Positions 25,454 through 35,378 are shown, counted from the stretch's first letter. The stretch is 52,472 nt of DNA from Candidatus Persebacteraceae bacterium Df01 (GCA_030386295.1 JANQAO010000002.1:250868-303339); one strand, 5' to 3'. A program made the numbers and translations. The notes: generated from the letters alone by a model not told the origin.

Positions 25454-26818
25454 TTATCCATACACTTGGCGCGGCAGCCACAGTGTTAATTCGGGAAAAA
25501 TAATACACAGCGCCAGCCCCACAATCTGTAAAAGTAAAAACGGTAACGAAGAACGATAGATTTGTGCCATCGTGACTTCCGGCGGTGCTACACTTTTAAG
25601 ATAAAACAGCGCATAACCAAAGGGGGGGCTCAAAAATGACATTTGCATGTTAACCATATACACCACACCAAACCACAGTGCCAAGTCGTCTGGCGCAACG
25701 CCGGGCAATCCAAATACTCCATCAAATGACAGCGTTTTCATCAGCGGCACAAAAATTGGCACAGCCAATAATAAAATTCCCACCCAATCAAGAAACATGC
25801 CTAATACCACCAACACAACCATCATCAGTATTAATATGCCGTAAGGCCCAAGACCCAATCCTGTGATAGTACGATTGATAAATTCTTGTCCATCGTTAAA
25901 TATATAAAACCCCACAAATAAGGTAGCGCCAAAAATAATCCACAACACCATGCCGGTAACTTTGAGCGTAGAAACGGCAGCAGCGCGCATATTGGCGAGC
26001 GTCAGCCGCCCATGTATAGCCGACACCACAATAGCACCAAAACTGCCTACTCCGGCGGCTTCCACCGGCGTCGCTACACCAGTAAATATAATTCCTAATA
26101 CAATGGCAATCAACGCGATAGGCGCGCCAAGATTTTTTAGCAATCGTAATTTTTCTCTGCTCGTCAATCGCTCATCCGGCGGTAACGCTGGTCCAAGTGC
26201 TGGATTGAGATAACAACGCACGGAAATATAAGCAATATACATGCCCGACAAAAGCAGCCCGGGAATGACGGCACCAATAAACAGTTCTCCCACCGATTGC
26301 TGCGCAACCACCGCAAATAAAATTGCAAGAATCGATGGTGGAATAAGAATGCCCAATGTGCCACCGGCCAATATAGAACCGCAAGCGATAGTAGTGTCAT
26401 AGCGACGCCGAAGCATCGCTGGCAGAGCAATAAGTCCCATTGTCACTTCGGTAGCACCAATAACACCGCACATAGCCGCTAGTAATGTAGAAGCAATAAC
26501 GGTAGAACTGGCTAAACCGCCGCGCAGGCCTCCCAACATTTTGTACACCATGTCAAATAGTTCTTCAATCACGCCAGCGCGCTCCAACATGGACGCCATA
26601 AAAATAAACATTGGTATTGCCGTGAGTTGATAATCAGTCATCAGCGGATACAGCCGTGATGGAATAATATTAAGCGCACTGGCGTTGCCAAAGATAAACA
26701 GAAAAATACAGGCCAGCCCGCCAGTAACAAAAGCCAGCGGTAACCCGAGCATCAAAAGCACCGCCAGCGAACCAAACATAAGAATGGTTAACCAAAAAAT
26801 ATCTATTTCAAAGCCCAT
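25454..26818 (-). CDS. TRAP transporter large permease (DctM)
   Basis: The 454-aa polytopic protein has about twelve hydrophobic segments and family blocks such as GLPLAFVTGGLA, ERAGVIEELFDMVYKMLGGLRGGLA, GGTLGILIPPS and FLDWVGILLLAVPIF. It is the Na+-coupled transport subunit for an organic anion. It starts 3 nt after the small permease. The long MCxVIGATEVTMGLIALPAMLRR block is typical of the branch serving C4-dicarboxylates, 2-oxo acids or similar substrates; the actual substrate cannot be read from sequence. Confidence 0.92.
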   Translation of the reverse strand: MGFEIDIFWLTILMFGSLAVLLMLGLPLAFVTGGLACIFLFIFGNASALNIIPSRLYPLMTDYQLTAIPMFIFMASMLERAGVIEELFDMVYKMLGGLRGGLASSTVIASTLLAAMCGVIGATEVTMGLIALPAMLRRRYDTTIACGSILAGGTLGILIPPSILAILFAVVAQQSVGELFIGAVIPGLLLSGMYIAYISVRCYLNPALGPALPPDERLTSREKLRLLKNLGAPIALIAIVLGIIFTGVATPVEAAGVGSFGAIVVSAIHGRLTLANMRAAAVSTLKVTGMVLWIIFGATLFVGFYIFNDGQEFINRTITGLGLGPYGILILMMVVLVVLGMFLDWVGILLLAVPIFVPLMKTLSFDGVFGLPGVAPDDLALWFGVVYMVNMQMSFLSPPFGYALFYLKSVAPPEVTMAQIYRSSLPFLLLQIVGLALCIIFPELTLWLPRQVYG

Positions 26819-26821
26819 AAT

Positions 26822-27898
26822 TTATACGCCCGTATCAAGGCGGCGTAACGCCGCAATATCACTGAGCAGACGAACAACTCCCTGCAATAATATTAAAAAA
26901 CCACCCAAAGGTAGGGCAAACTTAATTGGCCAATGTGGAATTGCCCATTCGGTAAATGATACTTCTTTGATTACAAAAGAATCGTGAAAAAAAATCCAGC
27001 CAGTTGCCAATAATGCACCGGTAAAAATAAAGAAAAAAACAGAAGTTACGACATCAGCGATAGCTCGTGCCCGCAACGATAAATGCATGTACACTACATC
27101 CACACGAACATGAGCCTTTTCGCGCAAACAAAACCCACCTGCTAACAGATATTGCATACCAAACATCAAATACATGCTTTCGTGTGCCCATGTGGTGGGC
27201 GAATTAAATATATAGCGAGCGATAACTTCATAATAAAAAACAAACACCGCCAAGAGCGTCCAATAAGCAATAAACTCCCCCACGAATTTGTTTATGGCAG
27301 ATACGGTGCGCGAAAAAAAATCATTGTTAACTACCGTCTCCTCTTCTGGCTCCGGTAATACGGGTGCTGGCGAAGCTTGTGATACGTTGGCCAACCGCAC
27401 ACTACGCGGCAACAAAAAGCATTCCCACAACAAAATAATAAAAATTAAAATCGCCAGATAATAAGATGCGCTACGCCAACCATCCAAAGTGACAGCTAAT
27501 TTTCTTTCAATCGCCGTTTTTGTTGTAATGTCATCGCGCAACGCGGTAATAGTCGCTTCAGCTTCTTCCTCTTCGGCCTCACGCAAATCAAATTGGGCAA
27601 TTACAACGTCATTGTGCGCCACTGAATGCTGGTTTCGCGTTAGCCGTGCCTCTTGGTTACACAAAATAATTGCCACAAACAAAGCAACAAAAATCGCCGC
27701 CAACCAACTTTTAAGATACAACCGATGCACTCCCATTAAACCGCCTGTCAGGAGGAAAAAATACGCTAACGGTAATGATTTTCGCGATGCAGATTCGCGC
27801 GCCGGAAAATGTCGCGTTGCCAACATCAACAACAACGGCAACAAGAAAATGCTACCCCAGTACAGCCAGTGTGGCAAAACAAAAGTTAGCTCAGGCAC
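26822..27898 (-). CDS. TRAP transporter small permease (DctQ) with an N-terminal TM2-like extension
   Basis: The 358-aa protein is about twice the usual DctQ length. Residues about 185-358 are DctQ: four helices with YYEVIARYIFNSPTTWAHE and AHVRVDVVY, the hallmark region. Residues 1-160 are extra, with TM segments about 10-26, 40-62 and 66-82; the block LPLAYFFLLTGGLMGVHRLYL resembles the TM2 domain (PF05154). A charged helix DLREAEEEEAEATITALRDD (likely coiled coil) and another TM about 145-163 follow. The fusion is uninterrupted, in frame and shares codon use, so it looks real. It lies between dctM and dctP. Confidence 0.85.
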   Translation of the reverse strand: MPELTFVLPHWLYWGSIFLLPLLLMLATRHFPARESASRKSLPLAYFFLLTGGLMGVHRLYLKSWLAAIFVALFVAIILCNQEARLTRNQHSVAHNDVVIAQFDLREAEEEEAEATITALRDDITTKTAIERKLAVTLDGWRSASYYLAILIFIILLWECFLLPRSVRLANVSQASPAPVLPEPEEETVVNNDFFSRTVSAINKFVGEFIAYWTLLAVFVFYYEVIARYIFNSPTTWAHESMYLMFGMQYLLAGGFCLREKAHVRVDVVYMHLSLRARAIADVVTSVFFFIFTGALLATGWIFFHDSFVIKEVSFTEWAIPHWPIKFALPLGGFLILLQGVVRLLSDIAALRRLDTGV

Positions 27899-27930
27899 GA
27901 ATTAGTGGCGACAAAATTGGCAAAAGGCAA

Positions 27931-27963
27931 ACAAAAATGCCCGCCTTTATAGCAGCGGGCATT
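27931..27963 (-). terminator. Terminator between the TRAP binding protein and permease genes
   Basis: On the minus strand AATGCCCGC pairs perfectly with GCGGGCATT (10-nt loop), followed by TTTTTGTTT. It lies just after the binding-protein stop. It probably attenuates, so that the binding protein is made in excess over the permeases, as is common for binding-protein-dependent transporters. Confidence 0.75.
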
Positions 27964-27984
27964 ATTTACAAGAAGTAATGATGA

Positions 27985-29079
27985 TTAGAGCGAATACCCT
28001 TTAACCATTTTTGGCGTCACATAGCCTAAAGAGCCAGACATCATGTAATCCAATTGGATTTTGAAAGCTTCGGCACTCTCGGGAGATTTTTTGGCCCACT
28101 CAAACCAGATAGGCACCGCTAACGCAGTGAATTTTTCGACATCCGACTCGGACAAACGCGTAACGCGAGTTCCAGCAGCAGTAAGCTTGGGCCACGCCTC
28201 TTGGTCAGCTTTTTGAATGGCGGCGTGATGATGGACGGAATAAGCGTACACTTCGGCTTCTAAAAATTGCTTCATTTTCGGAGACAATGCATTCCAGGGT
28301 TCCATGCCTACCGTCAAATCCATCAAGTCAACCGGCTGATAAATGGACATAAACCCTTGCGGTCCTGTAGACACGTAATTAGTAACTTGATGAAAACCAT
28401 ATTCATAATTAAGAGCTGGACCAACATAATCAGCAGCGTCAATGGTGCCTTTTTCCAACGCCGGGAAAATCTCGCTGCCCGGCAACAAAGTGGTTTTAGC
28501 ACCCGCCGCTTCAAATAGCTTTGCCACCATGCCACCCGGAGCCCGAAGTTTGCGCCCCTTAAAGTCATCAATAGAATTAATCGGAACTTTAGAATGAATA
28601 ATGTTTGCACCATGATGAATAATACCAACAAAATGCATTCCCAATCTGGCATACGCTTTACGCGCAATTTCCAAACCACCCAAACCATAATAAAATACAT
28701 CCCACTCGTGCGGTTGGCGCAAGCCCAGAGGGTAAGAACTCAAAAAAGCACCTAATGGCAGCTTCTGTTGATAATAAATCGTGAACGGATTAGCCGCCTC
28801 CAAAACACCATTTTTGACCGCATCGTAAAGCGAAAAATCGCCGACTACATCTTTGGCACCAAAAGGTTTAAAAGCTAATTCACCACCAGTTTTTTCCGCG
28901 ATAGTACCGCACCAATCTTTAAAAACCTGCAATCCCAAACCACCCGGCCACGATGTTTGTATTTTCCAAGTAGTGGTTTCCGCAGCTTTGGCATTACGTA
29001 TGTAAGGCATCGCCAACCCAGCACCAACAGCGGCACCCAAAAAGCGACGACGGGAATGTTTTGCGTTAGATTTTTCCAT
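27985..29079 (-). CDS. TRAP transporter solute-binding protein (DctP/TAXI-like, Tat-exported)
   Basis: The 364-aa periplasmic receptor begins with a Tat signal (SRRRFLGAAVGAGLAMP, cleavage near AKA). ATG 29079 is preceded by AGGAG, which fixes the start; the open frame extends 27 residues further without a signal. Family blocks include IQTSWPGG, HHGANIIHSKVPINSIDDFKGRKLRAPGG and the Arg of the LRAPGG strand, which in DctP proteins contacts the ligand carboxylate. It resembles the YiaO/2-oxo-acid binding branch. It feeds the permeases downstream. Confidence 0.9.
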   Translation of the reverse strand: MEKSNAKHSRRRFLGAAVGAGLAMPYIRNAKAAETTTWKIQTSWPGGLGLQVFKDWCGTIAEKTGGELAFKPFGAKDVVGDFSLYDAVKNGVLEAANPFTIYYQQKLPLGAFLSSYPLGLRQPHEWDVFYYGLGGLEIARKAYARLGMHFVGIIHHGANIIHSKVPINSIDDFKGRKLRAPGGMVAKLFEAAGAKTTLLPGSEIFPALEKGTIDAADYVGPALNYEYGFHQVTNYVSTGPQGFMSIYQPVDLMDLTVGMEPWNALSPKMKQFLEAEVYAYSVHHHAAIQKADQEAWPKLTAAGTRVTRLSESDVEKFTALAVPIWFEWAKKSPESAEAFKIQLDYMMSGSLGYVTPKMVKGYSL

Positions 29080-29259
29080 TTTTTTCTCCTGTTTGATATT
29101 TAAATATGCAAACGATAACGCAAACCGCGTCCGTCCACTCTCTCGTGTGAAATATAACACAAATCATGTGTGGAAATTAGGGCAACGCCCCAACAAAAAT
29201 TATGACAAGGAGCTCCTCCGAAAAACGGTTTTTCCGAAGATAACGATTACGGTATTTTT

Positions 29260-32064
29260 CTAATGCGCCGCCACACCGCCGCCAAATGACAATGCCACTG
29301 TTGGCTCGCCGCCCTTTTCCACTTTTACCGCACAGTATTTAAATTCCGGAATTTTTCCGTCCGGATCCAACACCGGATTAGTCAGCATGTTGGCCGCCGC
29401 CTCGTAGTAGCAAAACGGTATAAATACCGCACCACGCGGTACACCACCATCTCCACGAGCCGTTAAACTAACCGCGCCGCGCCGCGAACGCACAGTCACG
29501 GTATCACCTGCTTGTAGTTGTGCAGATGACAATTCTTGTGGATTTATATACACCGTTGGCGCTGGCTCCAAAGCATCTAGCACCCGCGTTCGCCGAGTCA
29601 TCGCGCCAGTATGCCAGTGCTCCAGTTCACGTCCGGTGATCAATACTAATGGATAATCAGCATCAGGACGCTCAGCGGCAGGCGAAAATGCCGCCGGCAC
29701 AAAACGCCCCAATCCATCAGTAGTGGGAAATTTTTCGGTAAAAATAATCGGCTCTCCGGCATCTCCAACAGCACGGCAAGGATATGTCACCGAATGTTCG
29801 GACTGCAACCGCTCCCACGTAATGCCGGCAATAGATGGCATGGCTCGCCGCATTTCTTCAAATACTCGCCGTACACCAGAATTTTCGCCACGATACTTCC
29901 ACTTTAAGTCCAGCCGCCGCGCAATTTGTTGAATAATCCACAAGTCCTGCCGCGCCAAACCGGGAACATCCAACGCTCGTCGCCCCAGCTGTACCATGCG
30001 ATCAGTATTAGTAAATGTGCCAGTTTTTTCGACAAACACCGACGCCGGCAACACCACATCCGCCAACGCTGCGGTTTCAGTAAGAAAAATATCTTGCACC
30101 ACCAGCATTTGTAAAGATGCCAGCCCCTGACGTGCGTGCGCTGCATCAGGATCGGACATAGCGGGGTTCTCTCCCATCACATACATGCCGCAAATTTCGC
30201 CCTGACAAGCAGCGTCAATTACCTCAACCACAGTCAGTCCCGGCTTGTTGTCCAACGGCATTCCCCACAGCTCTTCAAATCGTTTCCGTGCACTCTCATC
30301 ATCCACACGCTGATAATCGGGAAACATCATTGGAATTAACCCTGCATCCGAAGCGCCCTGCACATTATTTTGTCCGCGCAAGGGATGCAAACCACATCCA
30401 GGACGGCCAATATTGCCGGTCATCATAGCCAGCGCAATCAGACAACGGGCATTATCGGTGCCATGTGTATGCTGTGACACACCCATACCCCAAAAAATCA
30501 TCGCTCGCTCAGCAGTACCATACAAGCGTGCCGCTTGGCGAATTTCCTCTGCTGGAATACCGCAAATGTCTTCCATTTTTTCCGGCGGGCAAGTCAACGC
30601 TTGCGCCCGCAATAATTCAAAATCTTTAGTGCGAGAACGAATAAATTCTTCATCCGTTAGATTTTCAGTAATGATAACGTGCATCATAGCGTTGAGCAAT
30701 GCTACGTCAGAATCAGGCTTCATCTGCATTGTGATTTCGGCATGCGCCGCCAATTCTGACCGACGTGGATCGGCGACAATAAGGCGCGTACCGCGCGCAG
30801 CAGCATTTTTCATCATTGTCGCGGCAACGGGATGATTAACCGTAGGATTGGCGCCAATGACAAATGCAACATCAGCCTGCAATACATCCGACACTTGATT
30901 AGAAACAGCACCGGAGCCGATACCCTCCAACAGCGCTGCCACTGAAGAGGCGTGACACAAACGAGTGCAGTGGTCCACATTGTTAACACCAAACCCTGTG
31001 CGTACTAATTTTTGAAACAAATATGCTTCCTCATTGCTGCCCTTGGCCGAACCAAAACCGGCGAGCGCACCACCACCTTTCTCGTCACGAATCGCTCGCA
31101 AACCATCAGCGGCAAAATCAAGTGCTTGCTTCCAATCAACCTCGCGAAACACGTCTCGCCAATTATCAGGTTCTAACAGCCCGTTTGCGTCTTTAGGCAC
31201 ATCATCACGACGAATCAGTGGACTTGTCAACCGATGTGGATGGTGCGCGTAATCAGCACCGTAGCGGCCTTTCACGCACAAACGGCTGTGATTAGCCGGT
31301 CCGTCACGTCCTTCTACATACGAAATGCGATTGTCTTTAACATGGTAAGTAGTTTGACAACCAACACCACAATACGGGCATAATGAAGGTACAGATTTTT
31401 CCTGCTGCTGCAACAATATATCGCCAAAAGGCGCCAGCGCTCCGGTCGGACAAGCTTGCACGCATTCGCCACAGCCGACACAGGTACTCTGCCCCATTGG
31501 TGTGTCAAAATCAAACACAATCCGAGCGCTTGCACCACGTCCAGCATAGCCGATAACGTTGTTTACCTGCTCTTCGCGACAGGCTCGTACACAACGAGTA
31601 CATTGAATACAGGAGTCCAGATTCACCGTCATTGCCGGATGCGATTTATCTGGCGGCGGTTGTTGGCGGGCAGCAAAACGTGTCTCCTTCACATCCAATT
31701 CTTGTGCCCACCGAGTAAGCTCCGAGTCTGCTTTGCGCACAGTAGTAGACGTATCGGCGATAAGTAATTCCACAATCATTTTTTGTGCATGGCGAACGCG
31801 GTTGTTGCTGGCAGAAACTTTCATACCCGCTGCCGGCTGGCGGCAGCAAGACGGCGCCAAGGCACGCTCTCCATCAATTTCTACCATACAGGCACGACAG
31901 TTGCCGGCTGCACGATACCCCTGCTTGTAACATAGGTGCGGAATCTCCACGCCATAGCGGCGTGCGGCTTCCAAAATATTTTCGCCGGCGTAAGCGATAA
32001 CTGGTTGATTATCCAGTTCAAATTCCACCGCCTCTGCCGATGGTGACAATGTATGTTGAGGCAT
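29260..32064 (-). CDS. Formate dehydrogenase, molybdopterin alpha subunit
   Basis: The 934-aa cytoplasmic enzyme is FdsA/FdhF-like. It has a 2Fe-2S ferredoxin domain (Cys45, 56, 59 and a later Cys), two 4Fe-4S motifs (Cys152/155/158/162 and 195/198/201/205), the catalytic-domain cluster CPYCGVGC (229-236), then a bis-MGD domain. NNVDHCTRLCH (361-371) has Cys370 where FdhF carries selenocysteine, followed by the catalytic His. Start ATG 32064 follows AAAGAGAG. No beta, gamma or delta partner or fdhD is adjacent, so its electron acceptor is unclear. It could dispose of formate from the C1 unit released by sarcosine oxidase (inference). Confidence 0.9.
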   Translation of the reverse strand: MPQHTLSPSAEAVEFELDNQPVIAYAGENILEAARRYGVEIPHLCYKQGYRAAGNCRACMVEIDGERALAPSCCRQPAAGMKVSASNNRVRHAQKMIVELLIADTSTTVRKADSELTRWAQELDVKETRFAARQQPPPDKSHPAMTVNLDSCIQCTRCVRACREEQVNNVIGYAGRGASARIVFDFDTPMGQSTCVGCGECVQACPTGALAPFGDILLQQQEKSVPSLCPYCGVGCQTTYHVKDNRISYVEGRDGPANHSRLCVKGRYGADYAHHPHRLTSPLIRRDDVPKDANGLLEPDNWRDVFREVDWKQALDFAADGLRAIRDEKGGGALAGFGSAKGSNEEAYLFQKLVRTGFGVNNVDHCTRLCHASSVAALLEGIGSGAVSNQVSDVLQADVAFVIGANPTVNHPVAATMMKNAAARGTRLIVADPRRSELAAHAEITMQMKPDSDVALLNAMMHVIITENLTDEEFIRSRTKDFELLRAQALTCPPEKMEDICGIPAEEIRQAARLYGTAERAMIFWGMGVSQHTHGTDNARCLIALAMMTGNIGRPGCGLHPLRGQNNVQGASDAGLIPMMFPDYQRVDDESARKRFEELWGMPLDNKPGLTVVEVIDAACQGEICGMYVMGENPAMSDPDAAHARQGLASLQMLVVQDIFLTETAALADVVLPASVFVEKTGTFTNTDRMVQLGRRALDVPGLARQDLWIIQQIARRLDLKWKYRGENSGVRRVFEEMRRAMPSIAGITWERLQSEHSVTYPCRAVGDAGEPIIFTEKFPTTDGLGRFVPAAFSPAAERPDADYPLVLITGRELEHWHTGAMTRRTRVLDALEPAPTVYINPQELSSAQLQAGDTVTVRSRRGAVSLTARGDGGVPRGAVFIPFCYYEAAANMLTNPVLDPDGKIPEFKYCAVKVEKGGEPTVALSFGGGVAAH

Positions 32065-32081
32065 AAAAAACTCTCTTTCTT

Positions 32082-32116
32082 TGACTGGAATTGTACCAGT
32101 CATGCGGCAACCGCAT
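32082..32116 (-). promoter_or_regulatory. Two adjacent palindromes at the formate dehydrogenase promoter
   Basis: TGACTGG/CCAGTCA (32082-32088 and 32096-32102, 7-nt spacer) contains a TACAAT on the minus strand that could be the -10. Directly next to it, sharing base 32102, is ATGCGG/CCGCAT (32102-32107 and 32111-32116, 3-nt spacer). They may be operators, or two hairpins if transcription starts further upstream. Confidence 0.4.
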
Positions 32117-32129
32117 AGCAATTTTTATT

Positions 32130-32146
32130 ACACATTTATAATGTGT
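32130..32146 (+). promoter_or_regulatory. Palindrome enclosing the candidate uvrB -10 box
   Basis: ACACAT-TTATA-ATGTGT is a perfect 6-bp inverted repeat around TATAAT (32137-32142). This lies about 54 bp upstream of GTG 32196. The layout suggests a repressor operator overlapping the promoter; it does not match the CTGT-N8-ACAG LexA box of enteric bacteria. Confidence 0.4.
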
Positions 32147-32195
32147 GGCATGATGGATTGTAGTAAAAACATTGCTCCCTGCCAACACCGCACAA

Positions 32196-34226
32196 GTGAA
32201 TAAAAAAATCGCTTCCACTTCATCGCTGTCGCGGGCACAGTTTGACTTGCAATCGCCTTATGCGCCAATGGGAGACCAACCGCAGGCAATCACACAACTC
32301 AGTGCTGGCCTCGCCGCCGGACAACCCGCACAAACGCTGATGGGTGTGACCGGCTCCGGCAAAACCTATACCATGGCTAATGTCATTGCCAAACATGGGC
32401 GTCCCACAATGGTGATGGCACACAATAAAACGCTAGCGGCACAATTGTATGCCGAATTTCGAGAATTTTTCCCACAAAATGCAGTGGAATATTTTGTTTC
32501 CTATTACGACTACTACCAACCTGAAGCCTACGTACCGGCACGCGATTTGTTTATTGAAAAAGACTCCAGCATTAACGAACACATAGAACAAATGCGATTA
32601 TCGGCAACTAAAGCGCTGATGGAACGACGCGATTGCATTATTGTCGCCACCGTATCGGCAATTTATGGCATCGGCGACCCAGTGGATTATCACAGCATGA
32701 TTTTGCATTTAAAGAACGGTGACTCGCTGTCACGCGAAAGCATTATCAAACGTCTAGTTACTATGCAGTATGAGCGCAATAAAGCCGATTTTAAACGCGG
32801 TGTTTTTCGTGTGCGTGGCGACACTATTGATATTTTCCCAGCAGAAAATGCCGATCACGCGGTGCGTGTGGATTTATGCGATGATGAAATAGAAAGCCTT
32901 TTTTTATTTGACCCACTAACCGGTCGCAAACACCGCCGAGTAGAGCGTTATACGGTGTACCCCTCATCGCATTACGTAGCACCGCGCAGCACTCTGTTAC
33001 GCGCTATGGCAGCGATTAAAGAAGAACTGGTAACGCACTCGGAGGAGCTACGTACCACTCGACGTGAATTGGAAGCAGTGCGGCTAGAAGAACGGGTGCG
33101 CTTTGACTTGGAAATGATGGAAACAATGGGATTTTGCAAAGGCATTGAAAATTATTCGCGTCACTTATCAGGACGACAACCCGGTGAACCACCACCAACG
33201 CTGTTTGACTATCTGCCCGCCGATGCTCTGCTATTTATTGATGAATCACACGTGACCATTCCGCAGTTGGGTGGCATGTTTCGCGGCGATCGCTCGCGCA
33301 AAGAAACGCTGGTGCAATACGGATTTCGCCTGCCGTCAGCGTTGGATAACCGACCATTAAAATTTGAAGAATTTGAAAAGCTCAAACCACAAGCAGTTTA
33401 TGTATCAGCCACACCGGCGAAATATGAGCTTAGCACCACCAGTCATATGGTACAACAAGTGTTACGCCCCACCGGTCTAGTAGACCCACAAGTGCTAGTG
33501 CGTCCGGCGCGCACTCAAGTGGATGATTTGTGTGGTGAATTGAAAGAACGAACGGCGCGTGGGGAGCGGGTACTGGTAACCACGTTGACCAAGCGCATGG
33601 CTGAACAATTTACAGAATTTCTCACTGAAACGGGAGTGCGGGCACGCTATTTACACGCCGACATAGACACCGTAGAACGCGTGGAAATCTTACGCGATTT
33701 ACGGCTAGGCACTTTTGACGTGCTAGTAGGTATTAATTTATTGCGCGAAGGATTGGATTTGCCTGAAGTGTCGTTGGTTGCAATTTTTGATGCTGACAAG
33801 GAAGGTTTTTTGCGCTCCGAGCAATCACTCATTCAAACCATGGGGCGAGCAGCACGACATATCAATGGCACGGCCATCTTGTACGCAGACAAAGAAACCG
33901 GATCAATGCAAAGGGCACTGGCCGAAACGCAGCGGCGGCGCGACATACAAGTGGCATACAATAAGCGCCACGGCATCCACCCCGAAAGCATAAAAAAAGC
34001 AGTGCATGACATAATTAAAACGGGCGAAGACGTAACGGAACCTACCGCACCGCGTAACAACCGCCGCCTCAGCGAGGCCGAAGCGGGGCGCGAATTACGG
34101 CGCCTAGAAAAGAAAATGCATAAACATGCCCGCGATTTAGAATTTGAGCAGGCGGCGGATGTGCGCGATCAAATTCGCATTATCAAGCGCCAAACACTGG
34201 GCGTCACCACAGACAATGCTGCATAA
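32196..34226 (+). CDS. uvrB: Excinuclease ABC subunit B
   Basis: UvrB is the helicase-like damage-verification subunit of nucleotide excision repair. The 676-aa product has Walker A GVTGSGKT (50-57), the beta-hairpin [12 protein letters not shown], helicase motifs FIDESHVT and [39 protein letters not shown], and a C-terminal UVR motif ([13 protein letters not shown]) that binds UvrC. No ATG is available. GTG 32196 gives an N-terminus of family length; TTG 32172 would add eight residues. DUF2065 follows after 15 nt. Confidence 0.96.
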   Translation: MNKKIASTSSLSRAQFDLQSPYAPMGDQPQAITQLSAGLAAGQPAQTLMGVTGSGKTYTMANVIAKHGRPTMVMAHNKTLAAQLYAEFREFFPQNAVEYFVSYYDYYQPEAYVPARDLFIEKDSSINEHIEQMRLSATKALMERRDCIIVATVSAIYGIGDPVDYHSMILHLKNGDSLSRESIIKRLVTMQYERNKADFKRGVFRVRGDTIDIFPAENADHAVRVDLCDDEIESLFLFDPLTGRKHRRVERYTVYPSSHYVAPRSTLLRAMAAIKEELVTHSEELRTTRRELEAVRLEERVRFDLEMMETMGFCKGIENYSRHLSGRQPGEPPPTLFDYLPADALLFIDESHVTIPQLGGMFRGDRSRKETLVQYGFRLPSALDNRPLKFEEFEKLKPQAVYVSATPAKYELSTTSHMVQQVLRPTGLVDPQVLVRPARTQVDDLCGELKERTARGERVLVTTLTKRMAEQFTEFLTETGVRARYLHADIDTVERVEILRDLRLGTFDVLVGINLLREGLDLPEVSLVAIFDADKEGFLRSEQSLIQTMGRAARHINGTAILYADKETGSMQRALAETQRRRDIQVAYNKRHGIHPESIKKAVHDIIKTGEDVTEPTAPRNNRRLSEAEAGRELRRLEKKMHKHARDLEFEQAADVRDQIRIIKRQTLGVTTDNAA

Positions 34227-34241
34227 CCGCCGGTATCAAAA

Positions 34242-34430
34242 ATGACAATCAGCGCGCTGTTATCGGTTATCGGCTTACTATTACTGATTGAAGGCGTATT
34301 TTTGCTGTTTGTACGCGAATCATCATGGCGGCGATTTTCTCAAATAATCACCGAAATAACTGTCGGCCAGGTACGTACTGTCGGCATAATCATGGTCTGT
34401 TGTGGTTTATTGTTACTGGCGTTTTTTTAG
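34242..34430 (+). CDS. Small DUF2065 (YjeT-like) inner-membrane protein
   Basis: A 62-aa protein with two hydrophobic helices (about 3-24 and 44-61) around a short cationic loop FVRESSWRRF. The first helix with LIEGVFLL and the second with RTVGIIMVCCGLLLL match the DUF2065/YjeT pattern. It lies 15 nt after uvrB and is probably co-transcribed. Function is unknown; in enterics yjeT sits near hflC and purA. Confidence 0.75.
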   Translation: MTISALLSVIGLLLLIEGVFLLFVRESSWRRFSQIITEITVGQVRTVGIIMVCCGLLLLAFF

Positions 34431-34587
34431 TAGCTCTTCGTATTTTGTTGTTCAACGCATTTCACAAAAACCGCATAAAAAATAAATTGTTTCAATTAAC
34501 CTACTTTTTATCTTACCCTATCTTTACAAATCCGGAAATTTTTTAAATATTTCTGAACAACCTACCTATATCCCATATCAAGTCACG

Positions 34588-34615
34588 TTGAACTTATACA
34601 AAAAATGGATACAAT
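34588..34615 (+). promoter_or_regulatory. Promoter of the DUF924 gene, leaderless layout
   Basis: TTGAAC (34588-34593), a 16-bp spacer and TACAAT (34610-34615) form the best -35/-10 pair among the candidate leaderless promoters. CGCAAC separates the -10 from ATG 34622, so transcription should start at the ATG. Confidence 0.55.
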
Positions 34616-34621
34616 CGCAAC

Positions 34622-35230
34622 ATGACTACACCACAGGATATTCTTGATTTTTGGTTCGGCGACATAGCTGACGGCTGGACAACAGAAGACCACAGCACAC
34701 TTTGGTTCCTAGGACGCGCTGATGATGATGCGCGCATTTTCGCACGCTTTGGCAATGACATTATTCGCGCCATAAACGGCGATTTTGAGGAATGGCTACA
34801 AACACCTGAAGGCACGTTGGCACTTATCCTTTTACTGGATCAGATGACACGCGCAACACGCCGCGGCACGGTAACAGCGTTTGCCGGCGATGCACGGGCA
34901 TTGCAAATTTGTCAAGATGGTATCACCGCGGGTAGTGATCAAAAACTACCACCAGTGTACCGAATTTTCTTTTATCTGCCACTAGAGCACAGTGAAAATC
35001 TTGCCCATCAGGAACGCTGTGTTGCGTTGTACGCCACCTTGCGACAAAGCACGCCGGAACGGGAAAGTGAACTTGCCCAAACATACGTTTACGCACTCAA
35101 ACACCGTGATATCATCGCCCAATTCGGTCGCTTCCCACACCGCAATGAAGTACTAAACCGCACCGACACAGTAGAAGAAAGAACGTACCTGGAAAGCACT
35201 GACGAACGCTTTGGTCAGCAAGCAAAATAA
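34622..35230 (+). CDS. DUF924 family protein
   Basis: The 202-aa soluble protein matches DUF924 throughout: ILDFWFGD at the start, LWFLGRADDDARIFARFG, ALILLLDQMTRATRRGT, the FFYLPLEHSEN motif and KHRDIIAQFGRFPHRN near the C-terminus. The fold is predicted all-helical and the function is not established. It is a single gene with its own promoter. Nothing unusual in length or motifs. Confidence 0.9.
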   Translation: MTTPQDILDFWFGDIADGWTTEDHSTLWFLGRADDDARIFARFGNDIIRAINGDFEEWLQTPEGTLALILLLDQMTRATRRGTVTAFAGDARALQICQDGITAGSDQKLPPVYRIFFYLPLEHSENLAHQERCVALYATLRQSTPERESELAQTYVYALKHRDIIAQFGRFPHRNEVLNRTDTVEERTYLESTDERFGQQAK

Positions 35231-35378
35231 CTGTGACAGATTTTCTGTTCGCCAACTGAATGAAATAAAAAGTCAATGACTATGACAACCGTTTTTTTAA
35301 TGCGGTTATCACATTATTTAGTCACTTCAATAAAAAATAATAAAGTGATAATGTAAATTTCACAAAATACCACGTATT

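Noticed and set aside
29205-29245. Palindrome AGGAGCTCCT and poly-A/poly-T motif after the TRAP binding-protein start region
   Set aside because: The A5/T5 pairing is only a 6-bp stem around CG and lacks a following T-run; chance is likely.
32065-32121. Molybdenum-cofactor riboswitch in the formate dehydrogenase leader
   Set aside because: The leader is about 50-60 nt with two small palindromes, too short for the known Moco riboswitch architecture.
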